From Bigelowiella natans CCMP2755 (taxonomy: Eukaryota; Cercozoa; Chlorarachniophyceae): a stretch of DNA of 64,000 nt. Under the pieces are notes generated by a model. That model saw nothing but the letters and a program-made list of their open reading frames with translations. It ran no database searches and was not told the origin of the DNA. The stretch is taken from positions 38,501 through 102,500 of the forward strand of contig ADNK01000313.1 of assembly GCA_000320545.1 (NCBI GenBank). The letters run 5' to 3'. Both the position numbers and the translations under genes were made by a program. Every line of letters begins with the position of its first letter. The first letter of the stretch is position 1. Shown piece after piece: positions 35,833-48,475 of this stretch.

Positions 35833-37735
35833 TTTCTACAATGTTTCTTGAGTATCAAGTGGTGCAAAAGAATTTGCTCTTGTGACGCAAAAAGCCCATT
35901 TCAGGTCTTCAAATTCAACACCTGTAATATCGATAATGATAGTAATAATAACAATAGTAATAATATTCAATTTAGCAGGTAATACTACAAACATGGCCCG
36001 CACTACTACTTCTCTCAAGCGTAATGAATAATAACACTCTTCATTCAATGGCTAACATTAATAATAGAGGATGATCAATAAAGCACAATTTGGGAGGAAT
36101 ATGCTGTCTTCTTCTTCTTCTTCTTCCTACTGCTGCTACTACTACTATGTCTTCTTGGATGGGATACGATGGAATGAATGGGATGGACAAAATGATGGTA
36201 ACATGCAGCAGGTAGCTGGATTTATTGTATATATGATGAAGATGATGATCCCTTAATAAAATGTTGCTGCTGTTATTGCTGGTGCGTATTCGTTGTTCTC
36301 AATATAAGAAAAACTACTACTACCATTAGGTAGAAGTGACTTTGGGATCTTCTGAACGACGGCTTGTATGCTCATCTCCCACTCAGCCTTAAGGTATGAC
36401 AGATACCCCTCAGCTACTTCCAATGCCTTTCAACACAACATAAACAACAACATTGATCAAAATAAGGATGACAACGAAAATAATTATGATTGTTTGGATA
36501 TATGCTGGGCATAAGAAAGTTATACAACAAAAAATCATCAAACACCACAATGACGAACGACCTGCGTCCCCTGTAATAGATCGGTTCTGATGTCGTCGTC
36601 CCAGAGTAAAGGGCTATTCGGCTGCAAGTTCAACGTGGACAAAGTCCCTAAGACATCAACAATCAACAAGCAAGATAGAGAGATTTAATGTAAATATGTT
36701 GTCGTACCATCGACTTTTGGTATGGAACGTAAAGATTATGAACCGATTTATGCAACAAAATTATCGTAAGAATTAAGCTTAACAATGTTGAAGCCATAGC
36801 TAGATTTCAAAGTAATACTTTGCAGAAATGTGAAATCATCATCTTCATTGTCAATCTTCGGTTGTTCCTGTAGCTGCTTTGCATAAAGGAGTAGCAACGA
36901 GAGCTGCGCCCAGGAAGGAAGTTCTGATACGTATTGTCCGATTTTGGAGTTCCGTACCTACCAATGAGAGACAGCACCAGCACCCATTTATTAATATTAA
37001 TACTTTTGAGGTCATCACCTACCAATGAGAGACAGCACCCACGAATCTAGAATTAATAATACTTTTGTCGTACTCACTCATGACGGTAGATTGGCAAAGT
37101 AAATGACTATCACTTACTTTCTCAAGATTAAGACATAACACTCCCATGGTGTCTATGGATAGGATCTCATCGCCTATTATATTGTATCAGTAGTAGTGGT
37201 AGTAGTAGAAGTGGCAGTAGTAGAAGAGTAGCAGTAATAGGAGGAGGAAGAGGAGGAGGAGGAGGAGGAGGAGGAGGAGGAGGAGAGTAGTGCAAAAATT
37301 AAAACATGTGGTGCAGCACTGGACAACAATGTAATGAACACATCATCATTGAACACATCAACAATGTAATGAACATATCATCATTGTAAAGCTGCTAATA
37401 ATGTATACACCCTTGCGAATGTCTTTGCTCGCATAGATGCCCACACTGCCATCGATTTTCTCGCCAGCACGGAGAAATGAATTAGTTCCTAATAGTAGCC
37501 TAGGTAGAGCAAACGCTTCATTATGAATAATATATTAGAGAATCTAAATATCATTGCATTTCAGAAAGCGGAGAAACTCAATCATGCAATATAATTCCTA
37601 TCTCTATATGTGTTCGTCGTTGAATCATTCTCTACTGCTACTACTGCTACTACAATTATTGTACTACTACCCTTTCTTAGAGTCTGCTGCCAGGACGGCA
37701 TCAATATCACGGATGGTGATGGTATTATCTGCCAT
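32221..37735 (-). CDS. SET-domain methyltransferase of the Rubisco-LSMT/SETD type
   Basis: Predicted protein lysine or histidine N-methyltransferase of about 425 residues. Chained exons begin at the ATG at 37,735 (MADNTITIRDIDAVLAAD), then 37,499-37,411 (GIYASKDIRKG), about 37,185-37,125, about 36,960-36,820, about 36,650-36,560 (NSPLLWDDDIRTDLLQGTQ), about 36,430-36,330, about 35,923-35,840 (LKWAFCVTRANSF), about 35,583-35,520 (FEHSRTNSA), about 35,155-35,085, about 34,577-34,530 (FTEGELVKLNF), about 34,370-34,330 (QLLVNYGVSDPNYG), about 34,215-34,175, about 33,868-33,810, about 33,434-33,355, about 33,164-33,040 (FILEPIFRDDLWKEHMTLPF), about 32,640-32,575 (EEEALAIRIGEQK) and a last exon ending at 32,221. 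The G-x-G/DI entry, the split SET motif, NYG and a C-terminal substrate-binding domain are all present, and phases agree throughout. The usual Asn-His-Ser reads Glu-His-Ser. Confidence 0.87.
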
Positions 37736-37790
37736 TTAAGAATCAATCATCGATCGCAGCAACCATTGGATCTCAACTTGTCGCATAATC

Positions 37791-38770
37791 TCAAAAACCA
37801 AGGTATTGTGACTTTTTTAAATTTTGAACACTACCACTCATACTGCTGGAACTTTTCATACTACTGCATCGCTGATGATGACAGCGATGTCTTCGGTGAC
37901 TATTTTGTCGTCTTGCAGTATGTGGCCGCAGCGGGGTATCGCTCATCATCATCATTTTGTATGAAGAAGATTGACGAACTAGAGGTCTAGAAAGACGAGA
38001 AGAAGAAGGAGAAACCACCTGTGCAAAGCCGTTTACTAATTATTGCTGAACGGAAATTTTTTAAAAATGTTCCTTGCAATAATGTGCCGAATAAATTCGT
38101 TAACAATATAAAAAAGTATTTCAATCGAAGATGAATTGTTTTGTCATTTACTATTTACCGTAAAGGAGGATTTCAGGATCACCACCGAATCGTCCTTCAT
38201 GCCTAATTCAGATTCCAATCAGTGCGGATGCTTCAATAGTTTAACTTAATATTGCAACCTGTTATCCAATAGCAAGTACCCAGCAGAAATATAAGGCTAA
38301 TTGCTGTGCTAACCATCATCATCATCATGCAGCCAGAACGGGAGGAGGAGGAGGAGGAAATCTGCATAATGAGAGAAATCAGTTTCGAGATACAATTCTT
38401 GGCATAATACTGCTCCGAAAAAAAATGATTAAAGCATAGAATATAACCCGGTTTTGTATAAAGTCGCGAAAAAGCACGATCGTCGTCTGTGACACAATCA
38501 TAGACGACGGACGGTGTTGTCGCGGACATTCTTTTCGACATACTAATAATGAGGCCATCTAACATGCATGATGATACTCTCTAACAAGCATGACATCCTC
38601 TGCTATTATAACATCATCCGAGGCTTTAAGTACCCCCCTCCTCGTCTTAGCCTTCTCCGGCTGCCCACGTGTAGAAGGGCCCATTCGATAAAATCTGGAG
38701 ATTTGTAGAGATTATTCGGATGAAGCTCGGAATGAATTCCTATCTTCCTGGTACATATAGGATATCTTGA
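37791..38770 (-). CDS. Small unidentified gene with basic Ser-rich C-terminus
   Basis: Possible exons on the minus strand: about 38,742-38,633 (KIGIHSELHPNNLYKSPDF, then IEWALLHVGSRRRLRRGG), about 38,545-38,450 (MSKRMSATTPSVVYDCV), about 38,200-38,160 (MKDDSVVILKSSFT) and about 38,019-37,791 (SPSSSRLSRPLVRQSSS, His/Arg-rich, ending YLGF and stop). The last junction is in phase. The gene ends 56 bases before the SET gene start on the same strand. No family recognised. Confidence 0.33.
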
Positions 38771-38789
38771 TATTGGTGATTTCAACAAT

Positions 38790-39400
38790 TCTCATCAACC
38801 TTTGTTGTCGTCGATTCTATTCTGCATGTAATTGTTAGCATGGATATTAATTTCGTGCACCCAATCCGTATTATTACATTTATTCATTGTATTTCACGCT
38901 CAAGAACTCATAACTTCAAAAGAAGGGGGAGGAGGAGAGATCAAACAAAACCTAACCAAATCAAGCAATACACCCACCGGCCGCCAGACAGACAAACAAC
39001 AGATACCAGACGCCTGTATCTTGCTTGCTTGCTTGGGAAGAAGTACTGCACTGGAATCATTGTTTATTGTTCACACTGCATCAGGTTCGACGAGTTTTAA
39101 CTGTGCATTGAGCATTACCAAGTGACTACTTCACGCCGCCTTCTTTCAATTGCTAAAATCACTAATATTGTTTTTGCTCGCTGACATTCAATCGATATGT
39201 TTTTGTGTATCGGGGCGAGACGACATGATTGAGAACTCAATGCAATGTTGTGTAATGAGATTACAATGTTGAGTAGTCTGCCCCCGATTTTAAAAGCATT
39301 CCTTGATATCAAAGGCTAATGCACAAACTTCATTAGGCTCTGACGAGAAAGGAATCTTGCGACAGCCCTTGGCTCCCAAACTTGAAATATATATATAAGG
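38790..39400. other. Intergenic, upstream of the PFKFB gene
   Basis: AT-rich sequence with no supported gene. Open frames at 38,832-39,125 and 38,840-39,100 overlap each other and look like chance. It probably holds the promoters of the divergent minus gene at 38.8 kb and the PFKFB gene at 39.4 kb. Confidence 0.4.
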
Positions 39401-41110
39401 ATGGAGAAGAAAGAAAATGGTCAGCAGAAGCCGCCAAATCAGCAGCCAGGCCTAACCATTAAGACCAAAGGGGTGCTAAAGCCTGACGCCCCGCAGGACG
39501 ATGGAAGCCCAAAGTCCCCTCTCCCGGCCCATGTTAGACAAGCATGTGAGGCAGCAAAGGTTCTCCATTGATGGAAAAACGCAGCTGATATGATAGTAGC
39601 ATCGGGCAATATCATGGCAAATATGCATTGTTACTTATAAAAATGATGTATTCTCGTATCTTGGCTAGAGTTCAGGGCTAAAATTATATGAAAACTACCG
39701 TGTTAGGTTGCTCCAATATCAAATCCCTTCCCACAAATTTTGAAGAGGCCAGTGTACACAAATGGAGATAGATTCTTGCTCTGTCTTGTAGGTCTTCCTG
39801 GCAGGTACGTTAAGATATTATATGGTGGGAAAGACTGAGACAAAGTTTATTATTGAGAACGTTGGTGATTTGTAAAATTAGAGGCAAGACTTTCATATCT
39901 TATCGTGTGAAGCATTGGCTCACATACTTCCATGATATCCCAACCCAGTAAGACCACTTTTCATCAATGAAACTCTAAACCGAAATGCAATTCCGACCTG
40001 AAAAATAAAACATTATAGTTATTCTGTGTTTCAATCCGTATTATAGGGTTGTAAACTTGGGTAATGCGAGAAGGAAGCTCATAGGCAGACAAAAATCCCA
40101 TCAATTTTTCACAAAAAGCAACGAAGAGGTACAGAGCAACAAAGTAGATAAATACCACTCCGATTTTCATTTTGACTATTTGCAGGCGAAGAAAATTCTA
40201 GACAAAGCGCGAAAGACATGTTTAGATGATATCAAAAAATTCTTGCTTGAGGATGAGGAGGGAAAACACGTCGGAAGAGTAGCCATTTACGATGCTGCTA
40301 ATATTACGGTGGTTATGATTTTCGAATCACAAATGTATAAAATGCAGCGGCATTGATAGGAAAGGAACTGTTGGAATGCTATTGTGATGCGTCGCTTCTT
40401 TGTTTAGTTTGAGAATCGGCAGCAAGTAGTGAAGGAGATGGATGGTATACTTCCTCTGGCGCACATCATCTTTGTAGAAATTATTCAGACCGATCCGGAG
40501 AAGATTTTGGTGTGTTGTTGAAAGAAATAAAGAGGAATATTATGATGATCATGATAATCTGGGTTACTGTACATCCATTTTGAATTTATGAACAACACGA
40601 AGAGAAATAAGAGTAGTACATAATGAAATTTTACATGTTGTATGAGTATGGTGTAAAGGAAAATGCCTAACGTGCACGTATGCATGTGTGCGTGTGCTCT
40701 TTTTGGGTATTATGTGCATCAACAAGAGGCAAAGAAATATAAAACATCACTAGAAAAATGACTCGAATCTTTCTTTTATTTGGATCCTACTAGAACCACA
40801 TTCGAAGCATCAAAGTCCACGTTGGTATGCCGGACTACAGAGATGAACATGACAAGGAAAAGGTGATAGTAGCGAATAGTTATTAGGTAGTGGTGCATAT
40901 ATAATAACCCTTCGAAAGAAAGAACTCCTGTTTACATTATCGTCAACTTTCATCGTCCCTTCGTTTTTCCTACTACTAATCCTACGCTCTCTTCAGGCAG
41001 TAGAAGACTATTTGGAGCGCGTGAAGCACTACCAGACAGAGTATGTAACCATGAAGGACAAATCAAAGAGCTACATCAAAATTGTGGATGATGGTCGTCA
41101 AGGTGATGGC

Positions 41111-41148
<38 letters not shown>

Positions 41149-41935
41149 AAGTAGTGCTAATAGAAGAAGAAGAAGAAGAAGAAGAAGAAGAAGATGGAAG
41201 TGGAAAAAGGGAAGTCGCGTTCCTAGGTTATCTTCTTCGAGGTTATTCTCATAGTGTCTGTCTATTACGTTCCTATTTATGAGATCATCTTTGAGGTCAT
41301 TATTTGTAGCCATGAAAGAAGTTAACGACGAGTTAGTTTTAATTTGTTACTACTCTCCTCCTCCTCCCCCCTGTCGGTCACATACTGCTAACACTACTCT
41401 ACAGTGAGTGTCAATCGGATAAAGGGTTTCTTGCCAGGCCAAATAGTAAATTATCTGATGAATCTCCATTCGCAACCAAGGCCTCTGTAAGATTATCCGA
41501 ACACATGAGAAAATATATGACAACTAGGGTACAACTAATGCCTTTATTGTATTGATTGTTAGATATTTATCACGGCATGGAGAGAGCCAGTACAACGTGC
41601 TCAAAAAGATCGGCGGAAACTCACCTCTATCCACACGGGTAGTGCTTGTTAATTGATAGTTTGCTTGGGTATATGCATGCATATACCTGTTCTCTCCCAG
41701 AAGTAGTAGTCGGCAGTCAGATAACTTTATGGCTGTGTAATCATGTAGGGCGAAAAATACGCTGTCGCATTGTCAAAATGGGTGAAGGATAACGTTCTTA
41801 ATCCAAAGGTGCTGATTCTCTTACTTAAAACGACGACGATTACGATGATAGTTATGATTAAAACAATTATGATAGACTAGAGAGAAAGTTTAGAGAAGGC
41901 TACTACTACCATTAGGAACCTCCAAGTGTGGATCA

Positions 41936-42025
<90 letters not shown>

Positions 42026-42409
42026 TGTGTGTGTGTGGTGCTAGGACGCACATGTAAACAAATTCTATGCATGATATATATTTCGTATTTTTCCACCGAG
42101 CGTAATTACCATGTTTGTGGTGTGAAGGAGCCAATGACAAAGAATTCCAAGCATGCACGTCTGTATACATCATCCTTGCGCCGTACGATTGATACGGTAG
42201 TTATGCTGCTGCTGCTGTTGCTTCTGCTGCTGCTACTTCTACATATGTACCGCTTGTTGTGATGATGATGATGATGATGATGATTGATGATAATGCAAGT
42301 TGCCATAATTTTAATAATATGTTCAAACAATAAATCAACAGCCTGGATTTCTCTATTCATATATAACTATATAGCTTGCTAGAAGAATAAGAATACTTTT
42401 ATTACTCGT

Positions 42410-42453
<44 letters not shown>

Positions 42454-43971
42454 ATTTTTGGATGGATGGATGGGTAGATGATGTTGGTGGTACTGCATGC
42501 AGGTGCGACATTTTGATCATTCAGTTCAAGAAGATGGATGGGTCACGATGCGGCGAAGAGAGTGGAGAGCCCTGGATGAAATTTTTGCTGGAGTCTTCGA
42601 TGGAATGGTTGTAACAGATATAGAAGAGTAACAACAATATGAAGAAGCACTACATTGGTCCGTTGTATTCTCATCTTTAAATTGTCTTCTGTTCCTTTTG
42701 CTTTCGTTAGACATACGAGGAAGTAAAGCGAAAGGCGCCACAGCAGTTCGAAATGCGCTGCAAGAATAAGCTGGATTACAGATATCCTGTAATAACCACT
42801 ATGCGTCTTCTTCTTCGAACAATAGTTGTTGCAAATACTACGTTGAATACTAGATTGATAGAGTTTCCATAAATGAATGTTATCATGCTTACTATCAGCC
42901 AGGAGAATTTCAGTCGAGGATATCCCCCCTCTGAAAATTCTTCTGAGTAGTTGCCATTCTTTTGAGTAGTTGCCATTCTTCGAGTAGTTTGCCGCCTTGT
43001 CTCTTTCCCATTATTATTATTATTATTATTAATATTATTATTATTAATATTAGTATTATTTTCACGACAGTCGACACTACAACTAAGCTTACTTATTTGT
43101 ACTTTTCGTCCGTTATCTCATTGTCTGTAATATATTTCATTGATTGAGGTAAAAAATAATTGGTAATTAGCGAGGAGAAAGCTACCAAGATGTAATCAAG
43201 CGTGTGGAGCAAGCAGTACTCAGCATGGAAGGCACTACCTAGCAAGATTTACTAGAGCAATGCTACATAGTCAATATTATTACCACTTCATCGTCAGTCA
43301 TCACACCATAAAAATGGCGGCATGTTCATTATTTTATTCATTACTTTCATTGTTTGTTTTCTGTTTTTCGTTGTTGTATAAGTTCTAAACCACCGCTCAT
43401 TTTCCTCATTGCATTCATTCGCTGGGATATTATGGGATATATTTCCTGTCTACTTACCCACCAACCAATCACTATTAACTTAAGTTTCACTCGAAGGAAT
43501 GTATTTCCCTTATTGCTGAAACTACTGCTTATTCGTAGGTCTTCAAGATCCCGTGGTGGTTGTCGCTCATCAAGTATTATTATTACTACACTTAGTTGAT
43601 GATGATAATGATGATGATCATGGTGATGGTGATGATGATTTTTTCATCGTAGAGCAATAGTAGAGCAATAGCAAGCCAACTAAAGCGGTTTTCAAATAGT
43701 TGTATTATTAGTTTTGAAGACATCAATGCCTACTGTATATCACAACAACAACAATAATAATAATAATAATAATACACGGTTGCAATCTGACCTCTAAAAT
43801 TGTTATTCATTGGTTCTCGACAGGCTGTTCTGAGAATAGTATACGCTTATTTCATGATGATGGACAAGACGAAGGTAACAGAGTAGTAGTAGTACTACGT
43901 GTAACATCGATACTAATCGATAGGAGGATGGTCTTAATAATTTCATTTCGAGCATAAACAAAGACATAGCT

Positions 43972-44055
<84 letters not shown>

Positions 44056-44424
44056 ATATATATATATATATATATATATATTCTTTATTAAGTAGTTTAC
44101 TGTTTGATTTTGTTATTAATACTATATGTAACAAAGTAGCCAAAACGTTAGTAGTAGTAGTAGTAGTGGTAGTAGTAGTAGTAGGTGCGCAACACCAATA
44201 CCGTTATCACTCCTGACTCAGCCACTGAATCCATCATTCGTTTGCTAATTTCCTTCTCCTTTTCTTCTCAGGCCCCGACAATAAGTATACCCCTCAACAC
44301 AGTCATAAAACTTGTGCCCAAAAATCATGGCTGTGACGAAGGTCCTCCGTATTTTTTTAATTTAAAGGACAGCATTGAGAATAATAGTTGTTTCACTCTA
44401 GTTGATGCTGATTACAATGGATAA
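39401..44424 (+). CDS. PFKFB: 6-phosphofructo-2-kinase/fructose-2,6-bisphosphatase
   Basis: Bifunctional enzyme making and degrading fructose 2,6-bisphosphate, a regulator of glycolysis. Chained exons: 39401-39545, 39753-39804, 39882-39947, 40047-40308, 40408-40509, 40794-40862, 40997-41102, 41405-41486, 41563-41638, 41749-41808, 42128-42196, 42503-42607, 42711-42788, 43171-43231, 43539-43573, 43824-43874, 44272-44424; all phases agree. Kinase half: P-loop VGLPGRGKTFIS, VNLGNARRKL, YDAANIT. Bisphosphatase half: phosphohistidine motif YLSRHGESQYN, TSSLRRTIDT, EIFAGVFDGM, YRYPRGESYQD, VVVVAHQAVLR and a C-terminal PLNTVIKLVP. The intron after 43,231 has a GC donor. The kinase motif usually followed by several Arg (DATNTTRxRR) reads DAANITFENRQ, so kinase strength may differ. 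The start ATG follows a TATA-rich stretch and opens a Pro/Gln-rich leader. Confidence 0.92.
41102..41195. repeat. (AGT)n and (AGA)n tracts at a PFKFB donor
   Basis: Right after the donor of exon 40997-41102, (AGT)n runs from about 41,110 to 41,150 and (AGA)n from about 41,160 to 41,193. The intron then continues to the acceptor at 41,404. Confidence 0.85.
41939..42037. repeat. (TG)n(TA)n(TG)n microsatellite in a PFKFB intron
   Basis: (GT)n at 41,939-41,970, (AT)n at 41,972-42,022 and a short (GT)n after it. Other PFKFB introns carry (CT)n at about 42,414-42,450 and (CA)(TA) blocks at 43,973-44,082. Confidence 0.9.
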
Positions 44425-45781
44425 TAATCTCTATTTTCTACTGTTTAATTGGTTTAGAACGTTTCGTTCTTGTCAACGAGGAGAACAAAGACAATTCAAA
44501 CAATGCTCCCTCACACTAGCAGTCAAATTATGGCACTGACAGATGCTGTCACATTAATCGCTGCAATTAAATGTTAACGAATGAAAGCAGAAATAGATCA
44601 ACAGCAATTTTTATACGTAAATTGTTCAGATGAAGAATGAGAATGGTGACCATTAATGACAGTGCAATTTTCAAATTCATCATGGTGTTGTGCATGAAAT
44701 CTCATGTGATGACGGGTTTTCATGCAATTTGTGTTTGCGAGCGAACTTGTGAACTGTTTTGACGTTGAATTGTCGCATCAAAAATGCACATCCAATTGCA
44801 TGACAACAAATCACTAATCTAGTCAACCATAACATTGGCATTTTAGTGTTTTCTGAGTTCGATCGCATGCATGCAGGCAGGATCGAAAGTTTTTGTGGCT
44901 GCTACATGCGTGCATTGCCTAGATAGATTTAGCGATGGCTGCGCCTCTCTTGCTACGGTCCGCAATGGAAAGTCCATCCGCAAACAATTCGATTTTTGAT
45001 GGTTGATGTGCACAGCGAGCTAGCGAAAGCTAGAGTTCTGATGCAAAGCAAACGGCAAATGACATTGTGCGTAGAGATGTGTCCATTTTTCTGATCCATG
45101 TGCATTTCATGACACCGCACACGTGTCAAATGTGGCATTTGCTTCCTCACATTGTCCTCGGGACAACATGGATTTTCCAAGCTGGCATAGATTGCCCACC
45201 CCACAGATGGCATACATTCAGAATTCATGCTAGCATGCGTGATAGCAATGCTTGGCAATTTCAATTTGACACCGCCAGTGACACGAGAGGATGGAAGGAA
45301 GCCAAGATGAGACAGCTGCACAGCTCTTGTCAAATTATTGTGACCATTTTTCTTCAAAATCAGACAAAGCAGCAGTGATTGTATCGTAGTTGGGAATGTA
45401 GAATTGGGGTCAGGTTGTGACCCCTAGACCCAGCAGCTAGAGCAGGTGCAGTGTACCGTACCCAAAAATTGCGTCAACAATAAAGCCATGCACAGCACGC
45501 AGCACGTATTTGCATCCATGACAGAGCGGCTCAATTGTGCACTTACAAGTTGCTACTCAACTAGTCCTGCATGCATGCACATCATGGGACGGATGCAATG
45601 ACTAATTTAAATTTTGTCAATGGTAATCCTAATGTAGCTATGCAAAGTATTATTAGTTGTAGACTCATCATGGAACTGAATTGAACCATGAGCATGACGA
45701 ATCCAGAAGCTAAGGAGTTTGTACTCGCTTTCGTTGATTTGTCATGCAACAACAACGTCAGCACGGCGCGAATGCTTCATC
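44425..45781. other. Intergenic CATG/TGCA-rich island
   Basis: From about 44,490 to 45,780, microsatellites are absent and words such as GCATGCATGCAGG, TGCATG and TTTTCATGCAATTT are frequent. Overlapping frames at 44,953-45,357 (-) and 45,067-45,378 (+) are mirror open frames without recognisable motifs. It lies between the convergent PFKFB and DedA genes. Probably a decayed repeat. Confidence 0.5.
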
Positions 45782-46874
45782 TTAGCTAAAAGAGGGATCA
45801 GTCGTTTCATTTCTTGGTCCTGCAACATTGTTAGAGTTCTGTAGTCTATAAACTATGGCGGGCACCCCGATTCCTAGAGAGAATCCAAACCCGTAAAGTA
45901 CAGCCGTTGCCCCACTAAGCAGAGCCATAGGAGGCCCGGATTGCGCTGCCAGCCAGGATCCTATCGAAAGCTGTACAAGCAAAGTGATAGAAGCTCCAAT
46001 GGCATCACCAGCACAAAATTTAACCGGGTTTATCCGCATAAAACCTGCAGCTAAGAACAGTGGAGTGCGGAGCCCTGGGGAGAATCGAGCTACAATTCCG
46101 ACCCATCGACCAGATAACCTTATGATTTCTGCCGCTCGTGCCAAAGCTGATCTCGGATTGTTGCCTGCTTCTACTTCCTTTATGTTTGCCATTGTTGTGA
46201 ACCTTGATTGTTTCAAGACGCCTTTGCTAACCAATGTTGCCATGAAGAAAGGAATCCTAAATATGGTAGGAAATATGCACTAAAAAGTGAGACAATTATG
46301 CACACGTTTGTGAAATGTGATTCTTTACCAATCTGAAATAACAACTCCGAGATAGATGTATAAAAGTGTCTTGAAGGTTTCTTGCTGAACTCCGTTTGCA
46401 ATTTTCATTCCAACCCACATGACCAGTGAGTCCTCTGGAAAGGGAAATCCGCATCCTGCCGCGATTAGATACCTGTACGAAAGTATATTTTTTTACCAAA
46501 AAGAGTTGTCATACCGCTTAATCTTCTAACCAGAAGTATAGAGCCGTCGGTGGATGTTCTGCGGACGCTACAAGATCTTGGAGTTGAGATATAGGTAAAG
46601 CATTACACGTAAGATTTCTTGGTGACGTCTGTCTTTCTGGGGAAATAGAATACTGGCGGGTTGTTTTCCAACATCCTGCCGAAAGCAAAGAGACCCGAGG
46701 TTTCATTTGAATGGCCTGCAATGACCTCGTTTTGACCATCTTTAAGGAAGGAAATGAATAATGTCCTCCCCTTGATATCGATCCCTTAAATACATGGGGA
46801 GTCCATTTTGACACAAAAGCTTCCCCTCTCTCAATGATAAGTGTATCAAGCAAGAAAATTAACAAATGCCACAT
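45782..46874 (-). CDS. DedA/VTT-type membrane protein with plastid-type leader
   Basis: DedA (VTT, SNARE-associated) proteins are small polytopic membrane proteins implicated in lipid scrambling and membrane homeostasis. Three exons on the minus strand: about 46,874-46,530, about 46,473-46,330 and about 46,258-45,782, with matching phase-2 junctions. Motifs are a reentrant-type AAGCGFPFPEDSLVMWVG, GVVISDW, GRWVGIVARFSPGLRTPLFL with the family F/RxxPxxR core, and FCAGDAIGASITLLVQ. The N-terminus MWHLLIFLLDTLIIERGEAF starts with a hydrophobic leader and has Phe after GEA. This is followed by a Ser/Arg/Lys-rich segment, the pattern of bipartite plastid signals in red-lineage algae. Targeting is an inference. 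Confidence 0.8.
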
Positions 46875-47012
46875 ACAACTCTGCTGGTAATTCGCAAAAT
46901 TGGCCAGAGGAATTTGAAACAGTAGTAACAGAGGTCAGAGGGGGAACTTGAAGGGGAAGTTAGTGGGGTAGTAGTGAGTGCATTTGCATGTTATTATGTT
47001 CCGTTTCTGTTT
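46875..47012. promoter_or_regulatory. Short divergent intergenic spacer
   Basis: Only about 140 bases separate the DedA start (46,874, minus) from the first plausible start of the plus-strand membrane gene (47,013). The spacer is AG-rich near the DedA side and T-rich near the other. It probably serves as a shared promoter region, though no defined elements can be named. Confidence 0.35.
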
Positions 47013-48475
47013 ATGATTTCTGTTCTTTGTGTTGTAGCTATTTCTGATTTGGTAAAGGCTCTGTCACAAATATTTCGATGATCTTTTATTGATAAAAAGG
47101 GTTAAAAGTAAATTATGCGACAATGACATTACACAGATTATTGTACAAAAAGAAGCGGCGTACACCTTTCAACGAAGACACGAAGACTACGTCAACAGGA
47201 TGGGTAGTAGAAGCAAGCACACCAAGCACACATTTTTTGTTAGCATATTCGAGATGGAGGAGCAGTCCTTTCCTTTTACATTACAAGTGTTTTGACATTT
47301 TTCTGGTAGTAATCCAAGATACTTCATTATTGCATATTGACTGAATATGGATAACTTATGCTGCCTCGTGGAACTTTCACCTCATGTTCTGATCGAGGTG
47401 TTAGCGAAGACATTCAATTTCATATGATTTATATTCGCACATAGTTGATTGCATAGATGGTATTATCACGTGACTAGACTGACGGAAATTCAGCCTCATA
47501 GACAGTGTCCGTCTTGTAAGATTTAGTAGTGCAGCGTGAACTTTTTGACTCTGTAAATTGACAGAATAATAGCTTATTTGTTTATCAGCGTTGCTTATCG
47601 TTACGATACTGGTGGCGATGGTATGCTGTTCGATGACAGCACCTCTTACTGCATCATACCGAAGTGGTGACATTAGTCGTCACCTCCTCCCATCGCAGAA
47701 ACAAACGAGAATGGAGAATTCGGGAAGGTGTTCAGTTGTTTATTCCATCTTTCGTACTCATCCTCATTTTTTTTGTAGGTTTCTCTTTTTGCTATCTACG
47801 ATAACAAGATAACTTTTTACATTATTTCTGTAGAATTATTGGAAGCGCTTATTCGATGAGACAGCCAGTGAAAATTTCGCAACATGTGAAGTTTGGAAAT
47901 CGAGCATTGCCTTATTTTCATCGGAATAGATTGATACAGATGGCTGCAGAAGTTGACGAAGTTCCTGGTGCGAAAATGTTTTGTGATAGTTTTTTTATAT
48001 AACATGTGGTAGAATGTTTTATTCCGAAAGAATAAATAGTGAACCGATAAACTCCAAGGTTATTATATTCAATAGTGGCACTCTCCTCCTGCAGCCCTTT
48101 GTGAATTGTCAAATATTTCTTTGTTTTCGATTGTTTCAGGAGAAGGTTTTGGAAGAAGAGGGAAAAAACGCAGAAGGAGAGAAGCACAGGACAATGAAGA
48201 CAGGGCAAAAACATCCGATGAAATGATCGCAGAAAATCCATTGTCAGTTTTACATCTGTTGCTTGACCCCTAATGTACTAAAAACTATTCCAGGACTAGG
48301 ATTAATTTTTAAGTATGGCATTTATATTTACAGTTTTTACGACTATAAGAAGGATGATATGGAAGGAGGGGGTTGGAATGTATTGGGATTCTTTCTGGAA
48401 AATTCTGTTGCAGTCTTTGCAGTGGCGTTTCTTATAACTGCTGGTACTATTTTCACAATAAATAATGTACTGTAA
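47013..48475 (+). CDS. Unidentified secreted or membrane protein
   Basis: Well-chained exons: 47589-47666 (YRYDTGGDGMLFDDSTSYC), 47677-47727 (LLPSQKQTRMENSG), 47834-47967 (SAYSMRQPVKISQHVKF, NRALPYFHRNRLIQMAAEV) and 48140 to about 48,240 (EGFGRRGKKRRRREAQDNE). The last exon, about 48,230/48,294-48,475, encodes GLGLIFKYGIYIYSF and a C-terminal membrane helix VAVFAVAFLITAGTIFTI. An upstream start at 47,013 (MISVLCVVAISDL, donor GTAAAG) would supply a leader, with one exon at 47,139-47,205 of uncertain frame. The junction into the last exon is not resolved. No family recognised; the basic stretch before a single C-terminal helix suggests a membrane-anchored protein. Confidence 0.5.
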
